Shown here piece after piece: positions 27,529 through 34,854 of a DNA stretch of 55,582 bases. The DNA is from Candidatus Obscuribacterium magneticum (GTDB lineage Bacteria > Elusimicrobiota > Elusimicrobia > F11), in the NCBI GenBank assembly GCA_020523905.1, contig JAJAPZ010000014.1, positions 1-55,582 on the forward strand, read 5' to 3'. Position numbers and translations under genes: made by a program. How positions within the stretch are numbered: the stretch's first letter is position 1; each line of letters opens with the position of its first letter. The notes beneath the pieces are model-generated. The model saw nothing but the letters and a program-made list of their open reading frames with translations. It had not been told where the DNA came from and did not search any database.

Positions 27529-27648
27529 CCGTCCTTGCAGCGAAAGCCGGATTCCATGACCGTGTCACGGAACGGTCCCGTCGATAATTTCGATAATCGA
27601 AACGGGACGTGCACACCGGAATGGATTCCGGCTTTCGCCGGAATGACG
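27529..27648. repeat. Palindromic element, composite form
   Basis: Outer arms of the CGTCATTCC class enclose the same extra segment (GTGTCACGGAACGGTCCCGT, then TCGATAATTTCGATAATCGA) seen at 1278-1398, followed by GTGCACACCGG. It separates the convergent gltD and pcm genes. Confidence 0.82.
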
Positions 27649-27654
27649 TTCTCC

Positions 27655-28392
27655 TCACCAGGATTTCTGAGTTTGGGTGACCTTCCCTTCCATGGGTTGG
27701 AGCTTGACCGGCATGAGGACTTCTTTGGTGATTTCGGTCCTCGTTTTACGGTAGAGCATGAGATCTTGCTTTTGAGCAGAGCCAATCGGGATGACGAGCC
27801 GGCCCCCGACTGCCAGCTGTTCGAGAAGGGGTTTGGGGGTCGCCGGCGCGGAAGCCGTCACAAGAATTGCCTGGAAAGGCTGCTTCTCCGGCCAGCCCTG
27901 GTAGCCATCACCGATCCTCGTGTAGATATTCTTGTAATTAAGGTCCTTGAGAATTTTTTCTGCTTCTTGAGCCATCGTGGGGACGATTTCGATCGTGTAA
28001 ACGTCATTGGCCAGCTCGGCCAAAAGGGCGCTTTCGTAGCCCCGGCCCGTCCCCACCTCCAGCACACGTTCGTTCCCTTTCAGCTCGAGGGCTTCGATGG
28101 TTTTTGCGACGATAAATGGTCGAGGCGTGGTGAGAAAGGGATTGATCGGCAGGTCGACATCCTGATAGGCGTCTTTGGTGAATTCCGGCGGCAAGAACAA
28201 ATGACGGGGCACGGTGGCCATCGCGTCCAAGACGCGGGGCGACTTAATGCCTTTCGCTTTCAAGTCCCAGCGGACCATGTTGCGCCGCTGGAGGAGATAA
28301 ATGTCCGGTTGAACGCCGCTTTTATTGCATGATGTTTGAAAAAAGAGGCTCCCGAACGACAGCCCCATGATGGCCCATTTGTGCAGGTTCAT
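27655..28392 (-). CDS. pcm: Protein-L-isoaspartate O-methyltransferase, probably a lipoprotein
   Basis: It repairs isoaspartyl damage in proteins by SAM-dependent methylation. The 245-residue product has the family core: ATVPRHLFLP, motif I VLEVGTGRGYESALLAEL, the acidic YTIEIVP and GDGYQGWPEKQPFQAILVTA, then LAVGGRLVIPIG. Unusually it begins with a hydrophobic segment ending FFQTSC, which looks like a signal peptide with a lipobox-type cysteine at residue 22. That would place it in the periplasm. Periplasmic Pcm forms are known, though methylation there needs exported SAM, so the location is open. It diverges from ispG. Confidence 0.87.
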   Translation of the reverse strand: MNLHKWAIMGLSFGSLFFQTSCNKSGVQPDIYLLQRRNMVRWDLKAKGIKSPRVLDAMATVPRHLFLPPEFTKDAYQDVDLPINPFLTTPRPFIVAKTIEALELKGNERVLEVGTGRGYESALLAELANDVYTIEIVPTMAQEAEKILKDLNYKNIYTRIGDGYQGWPEKQPFQAILVTASAPATPKPLLEQLAVGGRLVIPIGSAQKQDLMLYRKTRTEITKEVLMPVKLQPMEGKVTQTQKSW

Positions 28393-28484
28393 AGTCGCCC
28401 TCCCAGATTTATAAGTGGCGCCATTCTAGCACGTATTATGATCAACGTCATTCTTGCGAGAACATCATCCACACGAAGGGTATT

Positions 28485-28547
28485 AATCCCGCGAAAGAGG
28501 GAATCCATGACGTGAACACCGGAATGGATTCCCTCTTTCGCGGGATT
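28485..28547. repeat. Palindromic element, class A (conserved loop)
   Basis: Arms AATCCCGCGAAAGAGGGAAT and their inverted partner surround GACGTGAACACCGGA. The stem differs from the CGTCATTCC arms in its outer part, symmetrically on both sides. It lies in the pcm-ispG divergent region, upstream of the ispG start. Confidence 0.87.
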
Positions 28548-28608
28548 GACATCCTTCACAAAAATAACGACCTGTCATAGGCGTCGGAAAGAGATAAAAT
28601 TTTGATCT

Positions 28609-30513
28609 ATGATATTCAATCCTTTTGTCTACCGGCGTCGCCCGACGCGGGTGGTTGAGGTGGGAGCTGTCGCCGTCGGGGGAGAGAATCCCATCCGTGT
28701 TCAATCCATGACCACCACGCCGACGCTCGAGACGCAGGCGATTATCGAGCAGGTGATTCGTTTGGTGGAAGCGGGGTGTGAGATTGTCCGGATCACCGCC
28801 CCCACCGTCAAGGAGGCCGCTCAACTCGAAAAGATAAAGCTCGGTTTGGAGAAGCGGGGACTCGACGTTCCCCTCGTCGCTGACATCCATTTCCGCCCGG
28901 ATGCGGCGTGCCTGGCGGCTGATTTTGTGGAAAAGGTGCGGATCAATCCGGGGAATTTCGCCGATTCGAAAGCTTTTCGCCTGAAGGAGTATACAGACGA
29001 GGAGTATCAAAGCGAACTCCGCCGCCTGGAGGAAACGTTTGCGCCGCTTGTCTTGAAACTGAAAAAGTTGGGGAGGGCCCTGCGCATCGGCACCAATCAC
29101 GGCTCTTTATCCGACCGGATCATGAACCGTTACGGGGACACCCCGCAGGGGATGGTGGAATCGGCGCTGGAGTATGTCCGGGTTTGCGAGCAATATGACT
29201 TTCGCAACGTCATCCTTTCCCTGAAATCATCCAATCCCCGGGTGATGATCGCCGCCAACCGGCTGTTGGTGGAGAAGATGGGCGAGGAAGGCATGGATTA
29301 CCCCATCCATCTGGGGGTCACAGAAGCCGGCGGCGGGGAGGATGGCCGGTTGAAGTCCGCGGTGGGCATCGGGAGTTTACTGGAGGATGGCATCGGCGAT
29401 ACGATTCGGGTCTCCTTGACCGAGGATCCGGAGCGTGAAATCCCTGTGGCGAAAGATCTGGCGGATAGATACGCCCCTTCCCGGGCGGCTAGGTGGGCGC
29501 CGCCGGAAACGTTTCCCCTTCCTAAGGAACAGGGGATCTGGGGACCCTTTGGAAGGCGCGAAACACCGTTTCTATTGTCGGGCCCCATAGAGGTGGGGGG
29601 CAAAGCCCCGATCCGGGTGGTTTCGCGCGTCAGCGATTCTTCACGGACTCCGAATCGAATCCCTGTCGATACCCCTCCGGAGATTTTGATCCTCCGCTCG
29701 GAGGCGAAGGACTTGATTTCGATGAATGACCGAAAAAACTTAAGTTTGTGGGTTTCCATTTCGACAGCATCCCCGCCGACAGAGCCGGATTTCGATGGGG
29801 ATGGGATTGTCTATTCTCTCCCAACCAATGATTTCAACGGGCTGGCGGCTTTTTGCCTTGAAAAGAAGCTCCCTCTTATTCTTCGATTCGAGAACAGCAA
29901 TTTAGATACCCAAACTCTCGGGCGCATTGGAAATTTAAAAGGCAAGGCCATGGTGTGGCTGGATTTTTCCTGCACCTCCGGTTCCGTTCATTCCTATCGG
30001 CGAGCCATCGCGTTGTTGAAGGAAGGAGGGTTTGAAGGGCCCCTGGTGTTGGGGAGTCGCGATGAAAAACCAACCCTGTCGACGGCGATTGTTATCGGCA
30101 GCCTTCTTTGTGATGGTTATGGGGATGCCGTCTCCGTCAGCTCCGGCGGACTAACGGCTGACCGCTTGGCTTTTGCCTATGACGTGCTTCAGGCGTGCGG
30201 GGCCCGGATCACGAGGGCGGAGTATGTGGCTTGCCCCTCCTGCGGGCGGACGATGTTTGACATCCAGAAGACGACCTTGCAAATCATGGCCAAGACGCGG
30301 CACCTCAAAGGCGTCAAGATCGCCGTCATGGGCTGCATTGTGAACGGCCCCGGCGAAATGGCGGACGCCGATTTCGGGTATGTCGGCGGCGGTCCGGGAG
30401 AAATCAATTTGTTTGTGGGAAAAGCGTGCGTGGAAAGATCCATTCCCGAAGCCGGCGCCGTCGATAAGTTGATTCATCTCATCAAAACTTACGGGCGTTG
30501 GGTGGAGCCTTGA
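28609..30513 (+). CDS. ispG: 4-hydroxy-3-methylbut-2-en-1-yl diphosphate synthase, long form
   Basis: It converts MEcPP to HMBPP in the MEP isoprenoid pathway. The 634-residue protein has the N-terminal TIM barrel (NPIRVQSMTTTPT, VADIHFRPD, KVRINPGN, NHGSLSDR) and the C-terminal 4Fe-4S domain (C542, C545, C576, E583; GCIVNGPGEMADADFG). Between them is a large insert (about residues 285-520), as in the Chlamydia, Bacteroidota and plant enzymes; the E. coli type has about 370 residues. Polyprenyl products would feed the lipid carriers of the glycan cluster. Confidence 0.96.
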   Translation: MIFNPFVYRRRPTRVVEVGAVAVGGENPIRVQSMTTTPTLETQAIIEQVIRLVEAGCEIVRITAPTVKEAAQLEKIKLGLEKRGLDVPLVADIHFRPDAACLAADFVEKVRINPGNFADSKAFRLKEYTDEEYQSELRRLEETFAPLVLKLKKLGRALRIGTNHGSLSDRIMNRYGDTPQGMVESALEYVRVCEQYDFRNVILSLKSSNPRVMIAANRLLVEKMGEEGMDYPIHLGVTEAGGGEDGRLKSAVGIGSLLEDGIGDTIRVSLTEDPEREIPVAKDLADRYAPSRAARWAPPETFPLPKEQGIWGPFGRRETPFLLSGPIEVGGKAPIRVVSRVSDSSRTPNRIPVDTPPEILILRSEAKDLISMNDRKNLSLWVSISTASPPTEPDFDGDGIVYSLPTNDFNGLAAFCLEKKLPLILRFENSNLDTQTLGRIGNLKGKAMVWLDFSCTSGSVHSYRRAIALLKEGGFEGPLVLGSRDEKPTLSTAIVIGSLLCDGYGDAVSVSSGGLTADRLAFAYDVLQACGARITRAEYVACPSCGRTMFDIQKTTLQIMAKTRHLKGVKIAVMGCIVNGPGEMADADFGYVGGGPGEINLFVGKACVERSIPEAGAVDKLIHLIKTYGRWVEP

Positions 30514-30558
30514 AAAGAATCCCGCCTCTTCCGTCATGAATCCCAGAAGAGGCGGGAT
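30511..30558 (-). terminator. Probable terminator of the cold-shock gene
   Basis: A 13-base inverted repeat (ATCCCGCCTCTTC at 30519-30531 and its partner at 30546-30558) forms a GC-rich hairpin. Read on the minus strand it is followed by TCTTTTC, so it fits an intrinsic terminator for the leftward csp transcript. It may also help end the ispG transcript, but the plus-strand side lacks a good T-run. Confidence 0.65.
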
Positions 30559-30606
30559 GTGGTTTAAAACTGTTCAGTTTGAATATTTCAAATGAAGCAG
30601 TCTAAC

Positions 30607-30813
30607 TTATACCCTCACCACGTTGGTGGCCTTCGGGCCCTTTTCCCCTTGAGTTTCATCAAAGGTGACCTGCTGGCCTTCCGAGAGGCTTTTGAAACCA
30701 TCGCCGCCGATCGAGGAGTAATGCACAAACACATCCCCTGAACCGTCTTCTTTGGCGATGAAGCCAAAGCCCTTCGCGTTATTAAACCACTTCACTGTAC
30801 CTCGCTGACTCAT
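30607..30813 (-). CDS. Cold-shock protein (CspA family)
   Basis: A 68-residue single cold-shock domain that binds single-stranded nucleic acid. RNP1 (KGFGFI) and RNP2 (VFVHYS) are present, with the usual GTVKWFN start. GAGG lies about 10 bases before the start codon. It is transcribed toward ispG, with a terminator hairpin between. The 5' leader carries a stem-loop (30866-30895). Confidence 0.95.
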   Translation of the reverse strand: MSQRGTVKWFNNAKGFGFIAKEDGSGDVFVHYSSIGGDGFKSLSEGQQVTFDETQGEKGPKATNVVRV

Positions 30814-31141
30814 ATACTATTTACCTCAACTTATTTAACTTTCTTTTCATTCTCCCTTAAAACCAGGCCTCGGCATTTCTAAAACAGCCGAGACCAGTCG
30901 TTGGGGGAACAAATCTGTTATTTGAAAATTGGCGATGTGCCGGCATCAAGGAAACAATTCCAAGAGGGAGACGTTCACAACGGGGGTGGTACCAACCGCG
31001 GGGAATTCATCCACACAAAAATCCGACGATACATCCTCATAAAACAGCAGGATGATACCAGAAGGGATCAAGATGAGCAAGGTGAATTTTCGGGCGAGCT
31101 TTGCTGGTTTGGCTCCATTTTTGCTTGAATGCCGTGTGCCC
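30814..31141. other. Divergent intergenic region, no gene supported
   Basis: These 328 bases separate csp (leftward) from the pseudopilin (rightward). They hold the csp leader with its hairpin. I see no convincing coding frame: the one 75-codon open frame has no family signature and low-complexity content. Promoters for both directions must lie here, but I cannot place them with confidence. Confidence 0.6.
30854..30895 (-). promoter_or_regulatory. Stem-loop in the cold-shock gene leader
   Basis: On the minus strand GGTCTCGGC pairs with GCCGAGGCC (9 pairs, one G-T), closing a 12-base loop, and is followed by TGGTTTTAAGG. This resembles a weak terminator or attenuator about 40 bases upstream of the csp start. 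A regulatory role is inferred from position and shape only. Confidence 0.45.
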
Positions 31142-31576
31142 ATGAAAATAACGCAAAGAAAGGCCGATTCCGGGCTCACCGTTCTCGAAATCCTTATTAT
31201 GATCGCGGTTTTGGGTTTGGTCGGCTTTATCACCCTTCCGAAGTTCAAATTGATGCTTTATCAATCCCGCGAGGGCCGCACCAAGGCCAGCCTCGGCGAA
31301 ATCCGGGGGGCTTTGGCCATTTACTATTCGGATAATATTGGCCTCTATCCGTCGGATGAGGGAACGCCCGAGACCCGCCTCTCCTCGTCCTTGGTTCCCG
31401 CCTATTTGAAAGCCATGCCCACTGTGGATCTTGCCCATTATTACCCGAAAAAACTCAGCACCGTCCAGGACCGGTTCACGGACGGGGGGGATTGGGTCTA
31501 CATGACGCTCCACGGTTTTGTCGCTGTCAACTCCAACCGAGAGGACACCAAAGGTCAGCCTCTGGCCAACTGGTGA
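31142..31576 (+). CDS. Type IV pilin-like / general secretion pseudopilin
   Basis: A 144-residue protein with a class III signal peptide: a short basic leader (MKITQRKADSG), cleavage expected after Gly11, then LTVLEILIMIAVLGLVGFI with Glu at mature position 5. The hydrophobic stretch drives assembly into a pilus or secretion pseudopilus after peptidase processing. The C-terminal half (YYSDNIGLYPSDEGTPE) resembles type II secretion GspG-like pseudopilins. ATG 31142 gives the proper leader length. No other pilus genes are nearby. A response regulator follows 7 bases later. Confidence 0.85.
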   Translation: MKITQRKADSGLTVLEILIMIAVLGLVGFITLPKFKLMLYQSREGRTKASLGEIRGALAIYYSDNIGLYPSDEGTPETRLSSSLVPAYLKAMPTVDLAHYYPKKLSTVQDRFTDGGDWVYMTLHGFVAVNSNREDTKGQPLANW

Positions 31577-31583
31577 GGCTGGC

Positions 31584-32036
31584 GTGAACGGAGCTCCTGA
31601 AGAAGAAGAGAAGCCGAAATTCAATGTGATTGATTTCGGCCTAAACCTTCAACACAAACCCGTCGTCCTTGTGGTGGACGATGAACCCTCCATTCAGTCG
31701 CTTGTTTTTGACTCCCTGTCGGACGACTTCAGCGTGATGACGGCCCCCAACGGGCGGGAGGGGGTCGCGAAAGCGCGCCATTGCGGCCCCGACCTTGTTT
31801 TGATGGACGTTTTACTTCCGGACATCAGCGGCCGGGAGGCGGTGCGGCTTCTCCGAGAAGATCCCAGCACGAAAGAAATACCGGTGGTCATGGTGACCGC
31901 CCATGATTTTGATAAATCCGCCGTACAGGCCATCCAGGGCGAACCCAACGTCGCCGGTTTCTTGACCAAGCCTTTCAAACCGAAGGTCTTGCGGGAGATG
32001 GTGAAGGCCGCGCTGGAGAGAAGGAGGCATGTGTGA
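31584..32036 (+). CDS. Stand-alone response regulator receiver protein
   Basis: A 150-residue protein: a short leader, then one REC domain with VVDDE (acidic pair), the phospho-acceptor LVLMDVLLPD, the VTAHD switch region and LTKPFKP (conserved Lys). No output domain follows, so it would act by protein contact. The start is GTG 31584 behind GAGG, 7 bases after the pseudopilin stop; an ATG at 31518 overlaps that gene and gives a non-conserved extension. Co-transcription with the pilin-like gene suggests a role in surface or motility control, unproven. Confidence 0.85.
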   Translation: MNGAPEEEEKPKFNVIDFGLNLQHKPVVLVVDDEPSIQSLVFDSLSDDFSVMTAPNGREGVAKARHCGPDLVLMDVLLPDISGREAVRLLREDPSTKEIPVVMVTAHDFDKSAVQAIQGEPNVAGFLTKPFKPKVLREMVKAALERRRHV

Positions 32037-32038
32037 AT

Positions 32039-32137
32039 TGTCATCGCGAGCGTAGCGACGCGATCTGTCGTTCAGAAGGAAAAACACGGTCGGCATCTTT
32101 AGCAACGACAGATTGCTTCGCTACGCTCGCAATGACA
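32039..32137. repeat. Palindromic element, TGTCATTGCGAGCG class
   Basis: Imperfect arms TGTCATCGCGAGCGTAGCGA and the inverted TCGCTACGCTCGCAATGACA surround about 30 bases. It starts 2 bases after the response regulator stop. Related copies are at 34858-34955 and 39167-39266. Confidence 0.87.
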
Positions 32138-32165
32138 AATTGATCGGATACCCAGTGATATTCTG

Positions 32166-32867
32166 ATGACTAAAAAAGTCCAACTCATCCTCGACACCAG
32201 CCTTTTCGTCAACCCGGCGTGCGCCCACGTCTTCGGGCATTCCCCCACCTCCGCTCTCACCCAATTCCTGGAGAAGGCGAAGGAGGTTAAAAACGTCGAC
32301 TTCCTGATGCCCCCCAGCGTCTATGCGGAGCTCATGCATTTCGCCGAAGAGCCGAAAATTCCGAAGTCTCAACTTCTCTTGATTCATAAAAGAGCGCCCA
32401 AAAAGCATGAGCTGCGCGTTCCCGGCATCTTTTTATATCAGTTGGTGGACGAAACGCGGGACCGCGTGGATCGGGGCTTGCGCCTCGCCGAGCGGCATGT
32501 ACGGGAGGCTCTTCAAATCTCTCTTGGTGCCCCTCACCCCGGCCCTCTCCCGTTGGGAGAGGGAGCCCGCCTTCTTGGGCGGATGAACAACGAACTCCCT
32601 CTCCCAACGGGAGAGGGCCGGGGTGAGGGGAGAAAAATGGTCCGCCCCGACGCCGAAATCATCGGACGGTTGCGGGATTCCTACCGGCGGATGATGCGGG
32701 AGGGCATGCTGGACTCCAAAGCCGATGTGGATTTGCTCCTTCTCACCTACGAGGTGGAAGGGACTCTCGCCACCGGCGACATCGGCCTTCAAACCTGGGC
32801 GGAAAATTTGGGGTTGACACTGTTATCTCCAGAGCATCTGCCGGAGTTTTTGGAGAAACATTTGTGA
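32166..32867 (+). CDS. PIN-domain 'RNA ligase partner' protein with an inserted palindrome
   Basis: A 233-residue protein of the COG1458-type family, PIN-like proteins named for gene neighbourhoods with DRAM-type RNA ligases. Seen here: the PIN start LILDTSLFVNP (Asp10), PPSVYAELMHF, and the C-terminal LDSKADVDLLLLTYEVEGTLATGDIGLQ with its acidic pair. Residues about 122-155 are encoded by a perfect palindromic repeat and read as Gly/Pro-rich sequence (GPLPLGEGA). The frame is kept on both sides. No RNA ligase gene is in the window. Activity is unknown; a ribonuclease fold is inferred. Confidence 0.85.
   Translation: MTKKVQLILDTSLFVNPACAHVFGHSPTSALTQFLEKAKEVKNVDFLMPPSVYAELMHFAEEPKIPKSQLLLIHKRAPKKHELRVPGIFLYQLVDETRDRVDRGLRLAERHVREALQISLGAPHPGPLPLGEGARLLGRMNNELPLPTGEGRGEGRKMVRPDAEIIGRLRDSYRRMMREGMLDSKADVDLLLLTYEVEGTLATGDIGLQTWAENLGLTLLSPEHLPEFLEKHL
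32530..32630. repeat. Perfect palindrome, CTCTCCC class, inside a CDS
   Basis: Two identical 35-base inverted arms (CCCCTCACCCCGGCCCTCTC onward, and the partner ending GGCCGGGGTGAGGGG) flank a loop of about 31 bases. It lies wholly inside the RNA-ligase-partner gene and adds about 34 codons without a stop. Confidence 0.93.
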
Positions 32868-32870
32868 CAC

Positions 32871-32940
32871 CGTCATTCCGGCGAAAGCCGGAATCTAGAA
32901 GCGTGTTAAAAGCCTGGATCCCGACGTTCGTCGGGATGAC
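32871..32940. repeat. Palindromic element, CGTCAT class, unequal arms
   Basis: The left arm CGTCATTCCGGCGAAAGCCGG and right arm GGATCCCGACGTTCGTCGGG each form their own small hairpin, but the two arms belong to different sequence variants, suggesting recombination between elements. It lies 3 bases after the stop of the PIN gene. Confidence 0.82.
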
Positions 32941-32975
32941 AATGAGAGGCCATTGTCACTTTTTAGAAAAAGCTC

Positions 32976-33004
32976 TTGACACAAAATCTGACTGATGATA
33001 GAAA
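32976..33004 (+). promoter_or_regulatory. Candidate sigma-70-like promoter
   Basis: TTGACA (32976-32981), a 17-base spacer and TAGAAA (32999-33004) lie just upstream of the secreted protein gene. If real, transcription would start only a few bases before ATG 33016, which has no ribosome-binding site, so the mRNA would be nearly leaderless. Confidence 0.35.
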
Positions 33005-33015
33005 GTAAATGCGTC

Positions 33016-34854
33016 ATGAAATCAAAGCGTTCACTCTTTAGCCTGCCCTCGCTTCTTTCACTCAGCCTTTTATTCTTCTTTCCGCACATCTCGCATGCCA
33101 TTAATCTGACGTTAACTCAAACGCCGGGTGGTCCCGGAAAAACATATACGCTAACGTGGACGGCGGCGACGAAATCGACAGACACATCGAAGACGACGTA
33201 TTACGTATTTGAGGAATTTGGAAGGGATGCCGTTGGGTATGACACCAACAATCCGACAGGTCATGCAAATTTTGTGGTGAGCAAATACGAAGAAACGTCG
33301 GTTCCCATTGGTTCTTTTGTCGGGTCACGTGGCTTTGTCGTGACTTCTTCCGACAGTTACGATGGAAGAATCGAAGTTTCAAACACGGTTTATCACAGAT
33401 TTATTCATTTGAGTCAAGATAATGATGGGGCAGTAATAGGCAGGACGGATGGCGATGGGACGCAGCGCGGTGTCGATCAGATATGGAAGTTCACCTACGC
33501 GATGGATGATGACGCTTATGTGACAATGAGGATTTATGCACCTGGGACGACATTTGTGTACGACGCGAATGGTTTTGCCGTAGGTTTTGTTGGAACATTG
33601 GTGAAAACCTTGATGGAAAACACACCGCGTTCGGGGGAACTTGACGGGAACATCATGGCGTCTAACGGTGATGACACGTGGGATAGCCGCTCGTCGTCTG
33701 GCGTCATTGTTGGTAATGGTATCTATTATGTGGCCATTCTAGCCTCCCTTGATGCGGGTCAATCGGGCTACAGTGAGGGAGCTTTGAGGCAGGGCTCCGT
33801 GCTTACCATTCCCGTTGATATTTTGAGAGTTATTAATCTAATGGCAACGGGAATCACGCTCAACAGCCCTACTTCGACGATTTCTTACGATTTGACCGGT
33901 GACGCCCTCGTGCGGGTGGTCATTGCCCAGCCGGGGTCGGCGTTTACGCTTGTGGGCGGGGACGTTTATCCCTCCAATCGCACAACGCTGGCGGCAGACT
34001 CAACGTTGATTGTCAGCTCTTTCACTTTTCAGAGAAAGGCGGGAACCAATGTCGAGGCGTGGGATGGGGTGAGCTCCACTGGAACGGTGATGCCCTCCGG
34101 GGTTTATCCGATTGGCGTTTCCGCCAGCGATGACTACGGCAATCATGCGGTCGATGCCTCCGGCAATGATTTCCCGATATTTACGACGATTACACTGGAG
34201 AGGTCGGCAGGATCGGATGAGGGAGTCACGACTATTTCTGATACAACGCCTCCCACCCTGACCTCGATTTCGCCGGCCGATGGCGCCGAGGTATCGGCGA
34301 CGGTTTCCACGATCACGATCGTGCTGGCGGATGATACGGCGCTGAATCTAAACGGCACGCAGGTCACGATTGTGGGGCCCAATAACACGACGGTGACGGG
34401 AACCCGCGCCACCAGCGGGCAGAACACGATTTATCTTACGTTTTCCCCTCCTTTAAGTACCAACGGGACTTACACGATCACCATCATCGCCTATGATACG
34501 GCGGGCAACACGGTGACCTTTACCCGGACCTTTACCATTAATATCCGGCTTGAGACCAACAACTTTACAGCCACCACCAAGGTTTATCCCAACCCGGTGC
34601 AAAATGCGAACGTCACCTTCAGCTACGATTTGAGCGTGGATTCCACGGTTCAAATCGAAATCTTTGATCTTCTGGGAGAGCGGGTCTATTCCCAAACCTA
34701 TAACGATGCCATGGCCAACGGCGTGACGCACCAATGGGACTTAAGAAACGTCGATGGTCAGAAGATCGGCTCCGGGCTTTACCTGGTGCGGATCAGGGCC
34801 ACGGGGGGCGGCAATAAAGTCGAGACCGTCAAAAAGCTGGTGATCATCCAATGA
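33016..34854 (+). CDS. Secreted surface protein with FlgD/type IX-like C-terminal domain
   Basis: A 612-residue exported protein. It has a signal peptide (MKSKRSLFSLPSLLSLSLLF, then FPHISHA), a long beta-rich middle with no recognised enzyme motif, a bacterial Ig-like segment (TPPTLTSISPADGAEV...YTITIIAYDTAGNTV) and a C-terminal domain (about 525-612) reading VYPNPVQNANVTFSYDL, IEIFDLLGERVYS, GSGLYLVRIRA, KKLVIIQ. That domain matches the FlgD Ig-like / type IX sorting-domain pattern. Its stop overlaps the start of a PorV/PorQ-type gene (ATGA), which supports export by a type IX-like route. ATG 32995 is an alternative start. Confidence 0.8.
   Translation: MKSKRSLFSLPSLLSLSLLFFFPHISHAINLTLTQTPGGPGKTYTLTWTAATKSTDTSKTTYYVFEEFGRDAVGYDTNNPTGHANFVVSKYEETSVPIGSFVGSRGFVVTSSDSYDGRIEVSNTVYHRFIHLSQDNDGAVIGRTDGDGTQRGVDQIWKFTYAMDDDAYVTMRIYAPGTTFVYDANGFAVGFVGTLVKTLMENTPRSGELDGNIMASNGDDTWDSRSSSGVIVGNGIYYVAILASLDAGQSGYSEGALRQGSVLTIPVDILRVINLMATGITLNSPTSTISYDLTGDALVRVVIAQPGSAFTLVGGDVYPSNRTTLAADSTLIVSSFTFQRKAGTNVEAWDGVSSTGTVMPSGVYPIGVSASDDYGNHAVDASGNDFPIFTTITLERSAGSDEGVTTISDTTPPTLTSISPADGAEVSATVSTITIVLADDTALNLNGTQVTIVGPNNTTVTGTRATSGQNTIYLTFSPPLSTNGTYTITIIAYDTAGNTVTFTRTFTINIRLETNNFTATTKVYPNPVQNANVTFSYDLSVDSTVQIEIFDLLGERVYSQTYNDAMANGVTHQWDLRNVDGQKIGSGLYLVRIRATGGGNKVETVKKLVIIQ

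Noticed and set aside
27404..27654. The hairpins between gltD and pcm as terminators
   Set aside because: They are strong hairpins but lack T-runs, and they match the mobile-element classes; a side role in termination is possible but unsupported.
29683..29737. Possible decayed element in ispG (peptide ILRSEAKDL)
   Set aside because: The peptide resembles repeat-derived sequence, but I see no inverted partner, and it falls within the variable insert of long-form IspG.
30901..31128. 75-codon open frame between csp and the pseudopilin
   Set aside because: No ribosome-binding site, no family pattern, and low-complexity hydrophilic content in a leader/promoter region.
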